From: Chitinophagales bacterium
Lineage (GTDB): Bacteria > Bacteroidota > Bacteroidia > Chitinophagales > UBA2359
Assembly: GCA_020628375.1 (NCBI GenBank)
Contig: JAHDFD010000004.1
Coordinates: 1-64,000 of the forward strand
Direction of reading: 5' to 3'
Length of the DNA stretch: 64,000 nt
A program made the translations under genes and the position numbers. Positions 52,613 to 62,802 of the stretch are shown here, in pieces. The notes beneath the pieces are model-generated. The model was not told the DNA's origin. It worked only from the letters and a program-made list of their open reading frames with translations, and ran no database searches. Positions within the stretch are counted from its first letter, which is position 1; the number at the start of each line of letters is the position of its first letter.

Positions 52613-54829
52613 ATGCAAGTTGCAGCGACATTAGATCTCGATAAAAACTTAGAAAAGTACTTCGGATTTAAGCAATTCAAAGGACAACAGAAAGAAATCA
52701 TTGAAAATATATTAGCAGGTAGAGATACGCTGGTAATCATGCCAACCGGAGGTGGAAAATCACTTTGTTACCAGCTACCTGCCATAATGAATGAAGGAAC
52801 TGCAATAATTGTTTCTCCACTTATTGCATTAATGAAAAATCAGGTTGATCTAGTAAGAGGTTATTCCAGTAATGACAGCATAGCTCACTTCATGAATTCA
52901 ACCTTAAGAGCGGCTCAGCTCAAAGAAGTAAAACAAGATTTACTTGATGGTAAGACTAAATTACTCTATGTTGCTCCGGAAACACTTAATAAAGAATCGA
53001 CTATTGAATTCTTACGTCAGTTAAAAATTTCTTTTGTAGCAGTTGATGAAGCGCATTGTATTTCAGAATGGGGACATGATTTCAGACCGAAATATCGAGA
53101 AATAAAAGATGCAATTAAAGCAATTAAAGAAGAAACACCAGTAATTGCACTTACTGCCACTGCTACCCCTAAGGTTCGTTACGATATAATGAAAACATTG
53201 AAAATGAAAGATGCAGACCTGTTTCTTTCTTCTTTCAACAGAGATAATCTATACTACGAAATACGTGCTAAAAAAGACAGAGATGCTACCATTAAAAACA
53301 TCGTTCAATTCGTGCGTCAGCATAGTGGCAAATCAGGTATTGTTTATTGCTTAAACAGAAAAACAACAGAAGACTTAGCTGAAACACTTCAGGTAAATGG
53401 TATTAAAGCTGCTGCTTATCATGCTGGTTTAGATTCTGGAACACGCTCTAATGTTCAGGATATGTTCCTGATGGAAGATGTTGATGTTATTTGCGCTACA
53501 ATAGCTTTCGGAATGGGGATTGATAAGCCTGATGTTCGCTTCGTTGTTCATTTTGATATTCCAAAAAGTTTAGAAAATTACTATCAGGAAACCGGTCGTG
53601 CCGGTCGTGATGGATTGGAAGGTATTTGTGTTGCTTATTTCAGCCATGATGACATTAATAAAATGGATAAGCTATTAAGCAATGACCAAAAATCGGTAAA
53701 AGAACGTGAAATAGGTGGTCAACACCTCAGCGAAATTGTTGCTTATTCTGAGTCTGCATCTTGCAGAAGGAAATTTTTGCTTCACTACTTCGGGGAAGTT
53801 TTTGATGAAGATAAATGTGAAAAAGGCTGTGACAACTGCGCTAATCCTTTGCCATTGGTAGATGCTACAGATCATGTTAAAATGACATTGGAAGCTGTGC
53901 AATCTTTAGGAGACTCTTACAACATAAAGTATATTGTAAACTTTATGGCTGGTTCGCGCAGTAAAGAAATAAATGCAAATAAACACAATACCCATAAACT
54001 ATTTGGTTTAGGGAAAGAGCAAGATAAGTCTTACTGGAATTCTGTAGTTAGAAGAACTTTATTAGACGGTTATCTAGATAAGGACATCGAAAACTATGGT
54101 ATCATTAAAATGTCAAAGTCTGGTCTTGACTTCATGGAAAACCCTACCAAAGTAGAACTAGCACTTAACCGCGATTTTAAAAATACTGATAATAATATTG
54201 AGGTTAACTCGGGTGGTGCCGGTGCAGCTTTAGACGACAGGCTTTTTAAAATGCTGAAAGACTTACGTAAAAAAGAAGCTAAGCGTCGAAAATTACCTCC
54301 TTTCGTTATTTTTCAGGATGCCTCGCTTTCTGACATGGCAACAAGTTATCCGGTAACAAAAGAAGAACTAGCAAATATTGTTGGTGTAAGTCAGGGTAAG
54401 GCTGTAAAATTCGGGCGTGCATTCTTAGAATTAATTGCGGAATATGTTGAAATAAATGAAATTGATCGTCCGGCTGAATTCGTTACAAAACAAAAAGCGA
54501 ATAAGTCGAAAACCAAGGTTCAGATCATTCAGAATATAGATAAAAAAATACCACTGAATAATATTGCTGAAAGCTTGAATTACGACCTTGAACAGTTATT
54601 TCAGGAAATAGAGGTTATTATTGCTTCAGGTACTAAATTGAATATCGATTATTTCATCAATGATTATTTGGATGAAGATCAGCAGGAAGAAATTTACGAA
54701 TACTTCATGGAATCTGAAAATGAAGTACTCGACCTGGAATTAGCGCTTAAGGAAATCGATGATGAAGATTATACCTTAGATGATATGCGTATGATGAAGG
54801 TGAAGTTTCTGAGTGAGGTTTCGATGTAG
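52613..54829 (+). CDS. recQ: ATP-dependent DNA helicase RecQ
   Basis: A 738-residue 3'-to-5' helicase acting in recombination and replication-fork repair. Walker A is [14 protein letters not shown] (near 44), the DExH box [17 protein letters not shown] (near 142), and motif VI is [12 protein letters not shown]. The zinc-binding cysteines lie in [13 protein letters not shown] and CEKGCDNC; the winged-helix RQC part follows, then an HRDC domain (about 540-620). A C-terminal extension of about 110 residues with acidic helices follows the HRDC. This full-length layout is common in Bacteroidota. Confidence 0.97.
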   Translation: MQVAATLDLDKNLEKYFGFKQFKGQQKEIIENILAGRDTLVIMPTGGGKSLCYQLPAIMNEGTAIIVSPLIALMKNQVDLVRGYSSNDSIAHFMNSTLRAAQLKEVKQDLLDGKTKLLYVAPETLNKESTIEFLRQLKISFVAVDEAHCISEWGHDFRPKYREIKDAIKAIKEETPVIALTATATPKVRYDIMKTLKMKDADLFLSSFNRDNLYYEIRAKKDRDATIKNIVQFVRQHSGKSGIVYCLNRKTTEDLAETLQVNGIKAAAYHAGLDSGTRSNVQDMFLMEDVDVICATIAFGMGIDKPDVRFVVHFDIPKSLENYYQETGRAGRDGLEGICVAYFSHDDINKMDKLLSNDQKSVKEREIGGQHLSEIVAYSESASCRRKFLLHYFGEVFDEDKCEKGCDNCANPLPLVDATDHVKMTLEAVQSLGDSYNIKYIVNFMAGSRSKEINANKHNTHKLFGLGKEQDKSYWNSVVRRTLLDGYLDKDIENYGIIKMSKSGLDFMENPTKVELALNRDFKNTDNNIEVNSGGAGAALDDRLFKMLKDLRKKEAKRRKLPPFVIFQDASLSDMATSYPVTKEELANIVGVSQGKAVKFGRAFLELIAEYVEINEIDRPAEFVTKQKANKSKTKVQIIQNIDKKIPLNNIAESLNYDLEQLFQEIEVIIASGTKLNIDYFINDYLDEDQQEEIYEYFMESENEVLDLELALKEIDDEDYTLDDMRMMKVKFLSEVSM

Positions 54830-54857
54830 TGCTTTCTTAAAGTAAGAAATGAACAAT

Positions 54858-54893
54858 AAAACCCTGTAACATTTAGAACATGTTACGGGGTTT
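54858..54893 (+). terminator. Rho-independent terminator after recQ
   Basis: AAACCC-T-GTAACAT pairs with ATGTTAC-G-GGGTTT with one mismatch, followed by GTTTTTT. It lies 29 bases after the recQ stop. Confidence 0.85.
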
Positions 54894-55200
54894 GTTTTTT
54901 AAAGGCATACTTTGTTGGTTTGATATCAGCATTCCATCGCTAAAGTCTTTCTGACTCATAACAGACATACTAATACAAATTTAAAAATTAAAAAACGTAT
55001 AAATTTTCGTGTCATATTGAGCGCAATGTAATGAAGCCGAAATATAGACACCTCCCTATTTTTTGAGGGATGACTCGTATGTTGTGCTTAATTTGATAGT
55101 GGTTCACGCTCTCATAAATGTACGATATATTAAAGTTAAAATTGTATAATACAATTTATATTGATTGCAGCGTTATCAAATTCAAGCTCATTAATAAAAA
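54894..55200. other. Gene-free stretch with a degraded REP-like sequence
   Basis: Nothing coding is visible. At 55011-55045 a sequence with GAGCGCAATG and GAAGCCGAA resembles a decayed form of the REP core found near 20.8 and 48.2 kb. It is followed by a small hairpin (TCCCT...AGGGA, about 55053-55070). Near 55140, AATTGTA/TACAATT forms a short inverted repeat. Confidence 0.4.
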
Positions 55201-55231
55201 ACCCCACAATATTCAGAAAACATTGTGGGGT
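55201..55231 (-). terminator. Rho-independent terminator of the secreted-protein pair
   Basis: ACCCCACAAT and ATTGTGGGGT are perfectly complementary, and on the minus strand a T-run follows. It lies 27 bases after the stop of the gene at 55258. Confidence 0.88.
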
Positions 55232-55257
55232 ATATATTTATAGAAAGAATTCTAAAA

Positions 55258-57105
55258 TCAGAATCCTCCACCATTTGCATCACATGACCTTATTATTGTG
55301 AATGAACATTCAGCACTCGAAGCATCACAACCATCGGCATCTGTTACTGTATAAGTAAGTGTATAGGTTGCGCCTACAAATAAACCTGAAGGATCTAACT
55401 GATCGTTGCTTACATTTGCAGCAGCTGTTCCTGTCCAAACACCTCCCGGAACAGAAGGGCTTAAATCAACTAAACCACCACAAAGATCTACATTTCCACT
55501 TGGGCAAGTAACCGTTGCATCTGGTAAAGCATTTAAAACAATGTCGAAATCCAATTCAGTTGTACATACTGCATCATTAGCATCAATGTTTGTACCTACT
55601 GGATTATCTGGTGTAAATTCCGCAGTAATTGTATAGATACCAGCACCTACACCCGGATCGAACTGATTACCAGTAACGCCTGTACCAGAATAAGCAAATG
55701 AACCACCGAAAGGCCCTAAACCTCCAGGGTTATCGTTTGTTAACATAGCATCTAAAGTTACCGGAGCGGCATCACCAGCACAGACATTATCTAAATCAAC
55801 CATGAAAGCAATTATTGGATAATAACAGGTATTAGAAATAGATGTTGCGTTACTTCCATCTTCTAACTCAACCGTAATTGGCGCTCCTGTTGTACAATTA
55901 ACAAAATCAACTGTATAACCTACCGCATCTATATGATCGAAAGAAAAAGCATAAGAACTTGTTTGAGCATCAATTGGTGTTTCCATGAATGGGAAATGTC
56001 CACTTCCATTTGCAGGGCTTGAAGGATTACTTATACCTGTTGAACTTGAAGCAGCACAAAGATCCAAACCAGGTATTCCTTCTACTGTGATCAATTCACT
56101 GAAAGTTCCATCACCTGCTCCATTCTCTGATTGATCATCATTACAAGAACATGGATCTGACGCTGTAATTTCAGGAGTACATGTTTCTGTTTGAACAGTA
56201 ACCATATCACCGATCAGAATCGTACAATCTGCTACCGGATCGTAAGATGAAATTAAAGTTATTGTTTGGTCTGTTGTAACATTATTCAAAGTTACTGAAC
56301 CTTCTCCCGCACCATCTAATGTTGCTGTCATAGGTGCACCACCATTAACAGAGAATGTTACTTCCTGACCAGGAAGACCTGTAAAGTCGAATATTGCATC
56401 TGTACCCGCACAAATTAATGCATCAGCATCATTAGCAGCCAACATAGCTTCCTCGCAACAAACAATTTTCTGAGCACAACATCCACTAGACAGAAAATCC
56501 TGATTATAACAACCATCGTTTGAGAAATCAGAAATATTTCCACCCACTGCCGGAATTGTACTTGGCGGATCGGTACTATCATAGGAAAGCGCGTAGATAA
56601 AATAATCACCTACTGCCTCATCTGTACCAAAATTTCCAGTCATATTTGAATCTAGAATTACACCACTGGCATCAGCCATGTAATAAACCAACACATCTCC
56701 TCCTCCGGGCGTATAAGTTGCAGAAATTTCATCTTCTTCGCATAAGCATTCTAAGGCAATGATCGATCCCATAAAGTTGTTAGTACAACCTCCTGTAATA
56801 GTTGAAGGATCAACACCCACTGCCGGAATAGGTGTTGGAGGATCAGCAGGATCATACATAAAGTGCATGACCTCTGTTATAGTACCTAAGCCTTGACCTG
56901 TAATTACGACAGGACCTGGACCAGCAACGACCTGATCTATATTTCCAGCTGCATCCAATACAAGATATGACTCAACATATCCACCTGTATTACCTGAATT
57001 ACTCAGACTGAAGTCACAAGTTTGTCCGTAGAGACTTGCCCCTAGGAAAAGTGTCATCAGCAAGCTAAGGAACTTTAAATATTTATATTTTATATTATAT
57101 TTCAT
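55258..57105 (-). CDS. Secreted Ig-like, Cys-rich protein of unknown function
   Basis: A 615-residue exported protein. The ATG at 57105 gives the signal peptide MKYNIKYKYLKFLSLLMTLF (cleavage near SLYGQ); the longer frame to 57183 overlaps the upstream gene and is unlikely. The body is a chain of beta-sandwich segments with many cysteines, including CAGTDAIFDFTGLPGQEVTF (shared in form with the neighbour) and a VTYTVTDADGCDASSAECSF end. Two N-terminal segments share 'DPADPPTPIPAVG'/'DSTDPPSTIPAVG' strings. The protein ends at RSCDANGGGF without a T9SS type A sorting domain. Function unknown; surface or extracellular location is inferred. Confidence 0.75.
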   Translation of the reverse strand: MKYNIKYKYLKFLSLLMTLFLGASLYGQTCDFSLSNSGNTGGYVESYLVLDAAGNIDQVVAGPGPVVITGQGLGTITEVMHFMYDPADPPTPIPAVGVDPSTITGGCTNNFMGSIIALECLCEEDEISATYTPGGGDVLVYYMADASGVILDSNMTGNFGTDEAVGDYFIYALSYDSTDPPSTIPAVGGNISDFSNDGCYNQDFLSSGCCAQKIVCCEEAMLAANDADALICAGTDAIFDFTGLPGQEVTFSVNGGAPMTATLDGAGEGSVTLNNVTTDQTITLISSYDPVADCTILIGDMVTVQTETCTPEITASDPCSCNDDQSENGAGDGTFSELITVEGIPGLDLCAASSSTGISNPSSPANGSGHFPFMETPIDAQTSSYAFSFDHIDAVGYTVDFVNCTTGAPITVELEDGSNATSISNTCYYPIIAFMVDLDNVCAGDAAPVTLDAMLTNDNPGGLGPFGGSFAYSGTGVTGNQFDPGVGAGIYTITAEFTPDNPVGTNIDANDAVCTTELDFDIVLNALPDATVTCPSGNVDLCGGLVDLSPSVPGGVWTGTAAANVSNDQLDPSGLFVGATYTLTYTVTDADGCDASSAECSFTIIRSCDANGGGF

Positions 57106-57149
57106 TATATCTAATCTTTTTAAGGTTAATAAATTAAATCGACTAGACA

Positions 57150-58424
57150 TTATTTCGACCATGTTCCGTTTGGAATTACACATTCAGCTTCAGGGCATTC
57201 TGGTAATGTTACTACTATAGGAGGGGTAACACATCCACCTGGATCACTTTGAGATTGCACAACAATAGTTATTGGGCCAGCAGTAGTAGGACCGACAACC
57301 GTTGCAGCGATAGGAGAACTCATTCCGCTTCCGATAATAACTCCGTTTGTTTGATCGAATACTTCATAAGTAGTTGGCGTATCTGAATCATTGAATGAAA
57401 CATTGAATATTGCATCATCACCTGCACAAATTGGTGTGCCTGCTGTTGCCCCTGCCGATAAACAACATAGAGATGTACAAACAATATCATAATTGAACGT
57501 GAAACATCCTCCAGATATTGAGCCTCCAATCTGGTTAAGATCAATTGTATGACTTATACCTGTTTGCAGATCTGCATCATCGTTACATAAAGAACCTGTA
57601 CCATAAGAACAATTACCACAACCGTCTTCTTCCCATACACTTATGCCACCTAAAGCAATTGATGTTTGTCCAGCTGGTATTGTACCAAAATCGATTGTTT
57701 CAGTTCCTGCACAATTTTCATTGGCTGCCGAGACTGTTGTATTTCCTGAATCTTCCACAGAAAACTCATATACTGTTCCATTTATCTCAATTGCCGCTTC
57801 AACAGTGGAAGTCACATCTCCATCACAACCACCTGCATCTACAGAAGTAAATATGATTTGAACATCATTAGAACAATTAGTTGGATCACAAGGAGGTGGG
57901 CAATCTACTGAATAATTAAAGATATAACAACCAGAAGCAAAAGAACCTGTTGCTTGGGTGATATCTACATTAACAGTACCTAAATTAGCCAAGTCTGCAT
58001 CATCATTACATAAGGAACCAGTACCATACTCACAATCTCCGCAACCATCTTCTTCCCATATATCAATAGTTACAGGAACCATAGTTGAGCCACCTGCTGC
58101 ACCAATACCGACTGTTGTTGAGTTAGAACAACCGTTTACTAAATCAGCATCCGAAAGCACATAAACTCCAGGAATAGCATTCGCTCCTAAAGCATTACCA
58201 TCTGCTGAATTAGATGGAGCGAAAACTAGTACATTTCCATTGATCGATATTGTAGGTTCTAATGTATTATCAAGTGTTGGATCACCATCACAACCTCCTA
58301 AAATCTCTACACTTTCAATAGTAACTTCCACATTCGGGGAATTTGCATCACATTGAGCAACTGCCTTATTTACAGAAATAATGCTCAAGAAACAGCATAT
58401 TAAAAAAAGTATCTGTTTTTTCAT
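57150..58424 (-). CDS. Secreted protein with two Cys-rich 'WEEDGCG' repeats
   Basis: A 424-residue exported protein; ATG 58424 gives MKKQILFLICCFLSIISVNK with cleavage near AVAQ. An in-frame TTG at 58430 is ignored. Two repeats of about 145 residues begin near VEVTIESVEILGGCDGD and VQIIFTSVDAGGCDGD. Each contains WEEDGCGxCxYGTGSLCNDD with conserved cysteines and acidic residues, perhaps calcium-binding. An Ig-like segment (ICAGDDAIFNVSFNDSDT) related to one in the downstream protein follows. The end PECPEAECVIPNGTWSK is short and has no T9SS type A domain. It is first in the operon with the gene at 55258. I do not recognise the repeat. Confidence 0.75.
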   Translation of the reverse strand: MKKQILFLICCFLSIISVNKAVAQCDANSPNVEVTIESVEILGGCDGDPTLDNTLEPTISINGNVLVFAPSNSADGNALGANAIPGVYVLSDADLVNGCSNSTTVGIGAAGGSTMVPVTIDIWEEDGCGDCEYGTGSLCNDDADLANLGTVNVDITQATGSFASGCYIFNYSVDCPPPCDPTNCSNDVQIIFTSVDAGGCDGDVTSTVEAAIEINGTVYEFSVEDSGNTTVSAANENCAGTETIDFGTIPAGQTSIALGGISVWEEDGCGNCSYGTGSLCNDDADLQTGISHTIDLNQIGGSISGGCFTFNYDIVCTSLCCLSAGATAGTPICAGDDAIFNVSFNDSDTPTTYEVFDQTNGVIIGSGMSSPIAATVVGPTTAGPITIVVQSQSDPGGCVTPPIVVTLPECPEAECVIPNGTWSK

Positions 58425-58513
58425 AATCAAAAGTTTTATATAAAAAAATTAACTTAAACGCCACTTATACAAAGCTAACGAACAATATCAACATAGCAAA
58501 AGATAGACGACAT

Positions 58514-60145
58514 TTAATTGAGCGATCGAAGGTTTTCTACTGCTTTTGTTCTATTTGGATTGAGATTTATCACTTTTTGATAATAAAGTTTAGCTTTTAC
58601 TATATTTCCGACCTGATGGTACGAAGCTGCCAGGTTAAATAGTGCATCTTCAAAATTAGGGTTAGACTGAACCGCTTTCAATAAATACTCTATTCCTTTT
58701 TCAGGGTTATTTTCATACCTGGCAAGAATGACTCCATATTTATTATTAGCTGAAGGATAGTCAGGAAAAATGGTTATGGCTTCAAAAAAAGCTTGCTTTG
58801 CATTATCAAGTAATTGCTTATCAGTTTTACCTTCTCTTATGTATTTGAATAATAACTGTTCAGCATAGAGATATTGTACTTTGGCTGACTTTCTATTTTT
58901 ATTTGCATCTTTTCCAAAAAGTGTTATTCGATCCTTCCAATCGGCATTACGCTCAATAGTTTTAGGGATATACAATCCCAACAACACAAATAAGTATAAA
59001 TATACTAAACGATTTCCCAGAACTTTAAACCCAGCTAAGACAACTACTAATGCCCATGATAATAAAATCCCCCCAAAAGCGATTCGATCTGCTACTATTC
59101 CAGGAACAAAAGCAACTAAATTTGATACCAAGAATAAATTTATCAATAAGAGTGCGAGTGGAATAAATAATTTATTCTTTTTAAAAAAGCAATAAACAAA
59201 ACCTACTATTGCCAATAATGCAGTAACAAGTGCCAAAAAAGTTTTTGGTTTCCATGTTTCTAAAATATTAAGCGCATCATAGCCATAATAACAAATCAGG
59301 TTTTGAGGATAAATTAAATTTTCAATATAGAAAAAATTAGACTCCAGAAACATAGAAACTCTTGATAAGATATTATCTTCATAAGGGATTGGATTTTCTA
59401 TAAATTGATTAGGTCTTGCATAAGCATCCATTACGAAGTGGGTAAATGAGTAAAATAATATTACCATAAAACAAAGTGCTATACTTATTTCTACTATTCG
59501 CTTATTGATTTTGAATTCATTTACACTATAAATTACCAATGGGATTAATGCTCCAAATGGTGCAGCGCTTATCTTTGACATAAGGCTTAATAGGAAAAAC
59601 ATGACACATATAATAATATACTTGTATTGTTCCATCTTAACGTATTTAATTGCATATAAATATGCTCCTAAACAAAAAATGAAGCTAAATAAATGGTCTC
59701 TGTTTTTCAAACTACAGACTACCTCAGAACTAAATGGATGAGCAAGATATACTAAACAAATCATTAATGATACTGCAATCCCTAATTCTGAATTTCTGAG
59801 ACAATAAAATAACAATACTATGCTTATAACAAACAAGATCAAGTTAATCAGATGTGAAACTTCTGGATTTTCTTTAAATAGTTGATATTCCAGAGCGAAA
59901 CTAGCTTTTACGATTGGACGATAATCTAGACCTTTTTCATTATAGATAATATAATAGGAAGAAAATATTTCAGGTAATCCTTTTAATCCCTTTTTTACTT
60001 GTTCATTATCCTCTACAACATATTGGTCATCCATATTATAGTGATGATTTAAAGTGTTGCCATAAATACAGAATATAGTTAATACTAATACGATTATAGC
60101 TATTATATTTCCACTTAATCTATTTACCAATTCTGATGTATTCAT
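58514..60145 (-). CDS. Multi-spanning GT39-like membrane protein with C-terminal TPR repeats
   Basis: A 543-residue protein with about eleven hydrophobic helices (from about 17 to 400) and then TPR-type helices (about 410-540, with ANNKYGVILARYENNPEKGIEYL and ALFNLAASYHQVGNIVKAKLYY). The first periplasmic loop has HHYNMDDQYVVEDN, resembling the acidic loop of PMT/TMTC-type protein O-mannosyltransferases, which use lipid-linked sugars. That suggests a glycosyltransferase role, but the acidic motif alone is not proof. It sits at the edge of the surface-sugar gene cluster. Confidence 0.7.
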   Translation of the reverse strand: MNTSELVNRLSGNIIAIIVLVLTIFCIYGNTLNHHYNMDDQYVVEDNEQVKKGLKGLPEIFSSYYIIYNEKGLDYRPIVKASFALEYQLFKENPEVSHLINLILFVISIVLLFYCLRNSELGIAVSLMICLVYLAHPFSSEVVCSLKNRDHLFSFIFCLGAYLYAIKYVKMEQYKYIIICVMFFLLSLMSKISAAPFGALIPLVIYSVNEFKINKRIVEISIALCFMVILFYSFTHFVMDAYARPNQFIENPIPYEDNILSRVSMFLESNFFYIENLIYPQNLICYYGYDALNILETWKPKTFLALVTALLAIVGFVYCFFKKNKLFIPLALLLINLFLVSNLVAFVPGIVADRIAFGGILLSWALVVVLAGFKVLGNRLVYLYLFVLLGLYIPKTIERNADWKDRITLFGKDANKNRKSAKVQYLYAEQLLFKYIREGKTDKQLLDNAKQAFFEAITIFPDYPSANNKYGVILARYENNPEKGIEYLLKAVQSNPNFEDALFNLAASYHQVGNIVKAKLYYQKVINLNPNRTKAVENLRSLN

Positions 60146-60188
60146 TTGTTACATTCTTCAGAAAACAAAATAAATCAAATTTCCTCAA

Positions 60189-60956
60189 TTATCTACTCTT
60201 TTTGTAATTTAGTAAAGGTGTAAATAAGAAAACATGATCATTTCCGACATGTATCATTCCATCTTTCACACATGACTTTTGGCTATGATAGTTTTCAATT
60301 CGTACCCCATTTATTGACCATTCTATATTATGTTCTAAACAATATTTATATCTTAAGATTCTTAAATCGTCAAAAACTCCTTGCCCCCTATATTCTGGAT
60401 GAACAGCTGCCATAGAAGAATCCAGCTCGCCATTTTGATTAATTAACATACTTACCACGCCCAGATATTTATTATCTTTTACAATACAATCTAACCAGGC
60501 TTTTTCACTATTATAATTATTTAAATAAAACTCTGTAAGGCTATTACATTCCTGCTCTTTAGATAATATTTTCTTTAGAAAAGGGTTCTTATAATATCCA
60601 AGTGGATCATTAAGAAATGCACTATAAATCAATTGCTTTATTATATTTCTATTAGTGTCATCATATCTTAAAACCTCAAAAGCTTTATTTTTGAATTCAG
60701 GTAACTTATTTTTCAAGCAATTAAATCTATAATTCAGAATACTCCCTGCATAGGAGAAAGGAACATTTAAATCATACAAAAGATTTACAATATTCAAGTG
60801 TTTTGCGCTGCACTTTAATCTAAGTACATCTAAACTATCAACGGTTATAACTTTTTTAATATTTTCGATTTCATTTAGATTATCAGTAATCGTATATCTG
60901 CCAATTCTTAAACCGAGTAATTTACTTTCTTGCCCCGAAAAAAAATATCCTTCCAT
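60189..60956 (-). CDS. GNAT-family N-acetyltransferase-like protein (WecD/RffC-like)
   Basis: A 255-residue protein. The C-terminal half has the GNAT acetyl-CoA-binding pattern in AAVHPEYRGQGVFDDLR (about 183-199), preceded by the strand LGVVSMLINQNGELDSS and followed by NGVRIENYHSQKS. The N-terminal half (1-120) is the extra domain seen in sugar N-acetyltransferases of the dTDP-fucosamine (WecD/RffC) kind. It would acylate the amino group of a nucleotide-linked 4-aminosugar. The nearby WecE-type aminotransferase supports this, though the match is distant. Confidence 0.7.
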   Translation of the reverse strand: MEGYFFSGQESKLLGLRIGRYTITDNLNEIENIKKVITVDSLDVLRLKCSAKHLNIVNLLYDLNVPFSYAGSILNYRFNCLKNKLPEFKNKAFEVLRYDDTNRNIIKQLIYSAFLNDPLGYYKNPFLKKILSKEQECNSLTEFYLNNYNSEKAWLDCIVKDNKYLGVVSMLINQNGELDSSMAAVHPEYRGQGVFDDLRILRYKYCLEHNIEWSINGVRIENYHSQKSCVKDGMIHVGNDHVFLFTPLLNYKKSR

Positions 60957-60983
60957 TGTACCTTTTCGATTTATTTTTAATAA

Positions 60984-61889
60984 TTAAAAAATGGTTTTTT
61001 CAGCAATGATGTAAGTTGGAACTCTGAATAAATTACAATATTTTCTAAGTACGATACTTATTAACAAAATTGAAATTAATATACTTAGTATAAAAGAAGT
61101 GAAAAGGAAAATAAAAAGAACCAATATATTTTGAAAGAAAAGGTAAGTATTAGTACCTATGACTATAAGCATAAATATCAGTAATGACAGATAAATCACC
61201 GATCTTTTTTTTAAAAAAAAGTAGTCAGGATATATCTTAATAAAAAGTACCAATTTTTTAAAAAAATTATACCCTGATTCACTATTAATATTAATTCTTT
61301 TACCAACTTCTATACTTCCAATCAATTTTTTAGGAATTAAATCTATAAGAAGCACATCAAAATGATATGTTTTTTGATGTGCTTCTTTTGAGATCAACAA
61401 TTCATTGTTTTTGAAAATTTTAAAACTTGACATTTGTTGAGTTGAAAGTAGAAAAAAAACAAATTTATTCCTATAGGAATTTAAAAATTGATTGAAGAAA
61501 CTATTATATCGCTCATCTACTGGTATGCCGTAAACTAATTTTAATTTTTGTTCCTTCATGTAATTCAACAACTTTATAATATCTTTAGTTTTATACTCAA
61601 TATCATCGTCAATTGTAATAATGTATTCCCCTTTTGCATGTAAAATACCACATTTTGTAGCAATAAGTTGTCCATAATTCTGACTAAGCCTAATTCCTTT
61701 TATAAATTTATACTGCTTACTTAAATCACATACACATTTCCAAGTATTATCTCCACTACAATCTTCTACAAGGATCAACTCAAAGGATTCACCTATCTGT
61801 TGCATCACTAGAATAAGTTCATCAATCAAAGCTTTAAGTGTTTCTTCACTTCTGTAAACAGGTATAACTATGGAATAAATAGTATTCAC
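60984..61889 (-). CDS. Family 2 glycosyltransferase (membrane-associated)
   Basis: A 301-residue GT-A glycosyltransferase. YSIVIPVYRSEETLKALIDEL (5-25), ILVEDCSGDNTW, the metal-binding TIDDDIEY (about 95-102) and IRLSQNYGQLIATKCG are standard. Two hydrophobic helices near 225-280 anchor it, as in GT2 enzymes that load sugars onto polyprenyl phosphate. The donor sugar is unknown. The frame starts at GTG 61889. It precedes the GNAT gene on the same strand and is divergent from the dioxygenase gene. Confidence 0.85.
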   Translation of the reverse strand: MNTIYSIVIPVYRSEETLKALIDELILVMQQIGESFELILVEDCSGDNTWKCVCDLSKQYKFIKGIRLSQNYGQLIATKCGILHAKGEYIITIDDDIEYKTKDIIKLLNYMKEQKLKLVYGIPVDERYNSFFNQFLNSYRNKFVFFLLSTQQMSSFKIFKNNELLISKEAHQKTYHFDVLLIDLIPKKLIGSIEVGKRININSESGYNFFKKLVLFIKIYPDYFFLKKRSVIYLSLLIFMLIVIGTNTYLFFQNILVLFIFLFTSFILSILISILLISIVLRKYCNLFRVPTYIIAEKTIF

Positions 61890-62007
61890 TTATATACTAG
61901 CAAAGATTTATAATTTTCATCAACTATAGCAAAATAATGATAAAATGAAAATTTATTTCCGATGATTGAATATTTTCGTAGCACAAGAAACAATAATATA
62001 GAAATTT

Positions 62008-62787
62008 ATGTTTAATGAAGGTAAACACCTAAAGGAATTGGAATCAAAGGGATTTGCTTTAGTTGAAGGAGTCTTCTCTTCTAAGTATATCACTCAATTA
62101 CGAAAAGAAGTTTTTAAAGGTATTGAAAAAGAAAATGATTATCATAAGAGTACCGATTATCATACTTTTGGTGCAATCACATGTCCCCCTATCTATGGAG
62201 GAAAATTTATAACTATTTTTTCAGATGTAAATTTCCTTGCTCCTTTTAATTCGATATTAGGTGATGAGTGTATTATTTACACAACTACAACTTCTTGTAT
62301 TCCACCCAATAAAACAATCTCCACATGTCGTATCCATGTTGATTCACCTCGTGTTATTCCCTCTTATCACACTATGATTGCAGCTATGGTTTTACTTGAT
62401 GACTTTACTTTAGAAAATGGAGCTACTGCGTTCTTACCTTTTTCACAAGAAGAATTGGAAAAACCATCTGACGAATATTTTTATAATAATGCTGAACGCC
62501 TAATTGGAAAAGCAGGGGATGTTTGTTACTTTAATACAAGGGTCTGGCATGCTGGTATGCCAAACCATTCCAAACAATGGCGTTGTGCCTTCCTTGTGGC
62601 GATGATCCGTCCCTGGATGAAACAACGAATAGACATACCAAGAGCTATGGAAAATGCTGGCATACTGGAAAAAGACATCGATCCAATAGCTGCTCAAAAA
62701 TTAGGATTTTGGGCACAAGTTCCTGCTAATTACGATGAATTCTTTGCACCACCTGATAAAAGAAAATTCAAACAAAAAATCGTATAG
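62008..62787 (+). CDS. Phytanoyl-CoA dioxygenase (PhyH) family protein
   Basis: A 259-residue Fe(II)/2-oxoglutarate-dependent hydroxylase-like protein. The metal motif is RIHVDSPRV (His-x-Asp, about 110) and the second histidine is in FNTRVWHAGMPN (about 183); the 2-oxoglutarate-binding Arg follows in KQWRCAFLV. Related enzymes hydroxylate fatty acids, amino acids or sugar derivatives. It ends 15 bases before the WecE-type gene, so the two are probably co-transcribed and the substrate could be a sugar intermediate or its acyl group. That link is inference. Confidence 0.85.
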   Translation: MFNEGKHLKELESKGFALVEGVFSSKYITQLRKEVFKGIEKENDYHKSTDYHTFGAITCPPIYGGKFITIFSDVNFLAPFNSILGDECIIYTTTTSCIPPNKTISTCRIHVDSPRVIPSYHTMIAAMVLLDDFTLENGATAFLPFSQEELEKPSDEYFYNNAERLIGKAGDVCYFNTRVWHAGMPNHSKQWRCAFLVAMIRPWMKQRIDIPRAMENAGILEKDIDPIAAQKLGFWAQVPANYDEFFAPPDKRKFKQKIV

Positions 62788-62802
62788 CCCTACCTTTGAA
62801 AG

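Noticed and set aside
55258-58430. One secreted protein split by a frameshift into two ORFs
   Set aside because: The downstream gene has its own start and signal peptide at 57105; the overlap comes only from an implausible upstream extension.
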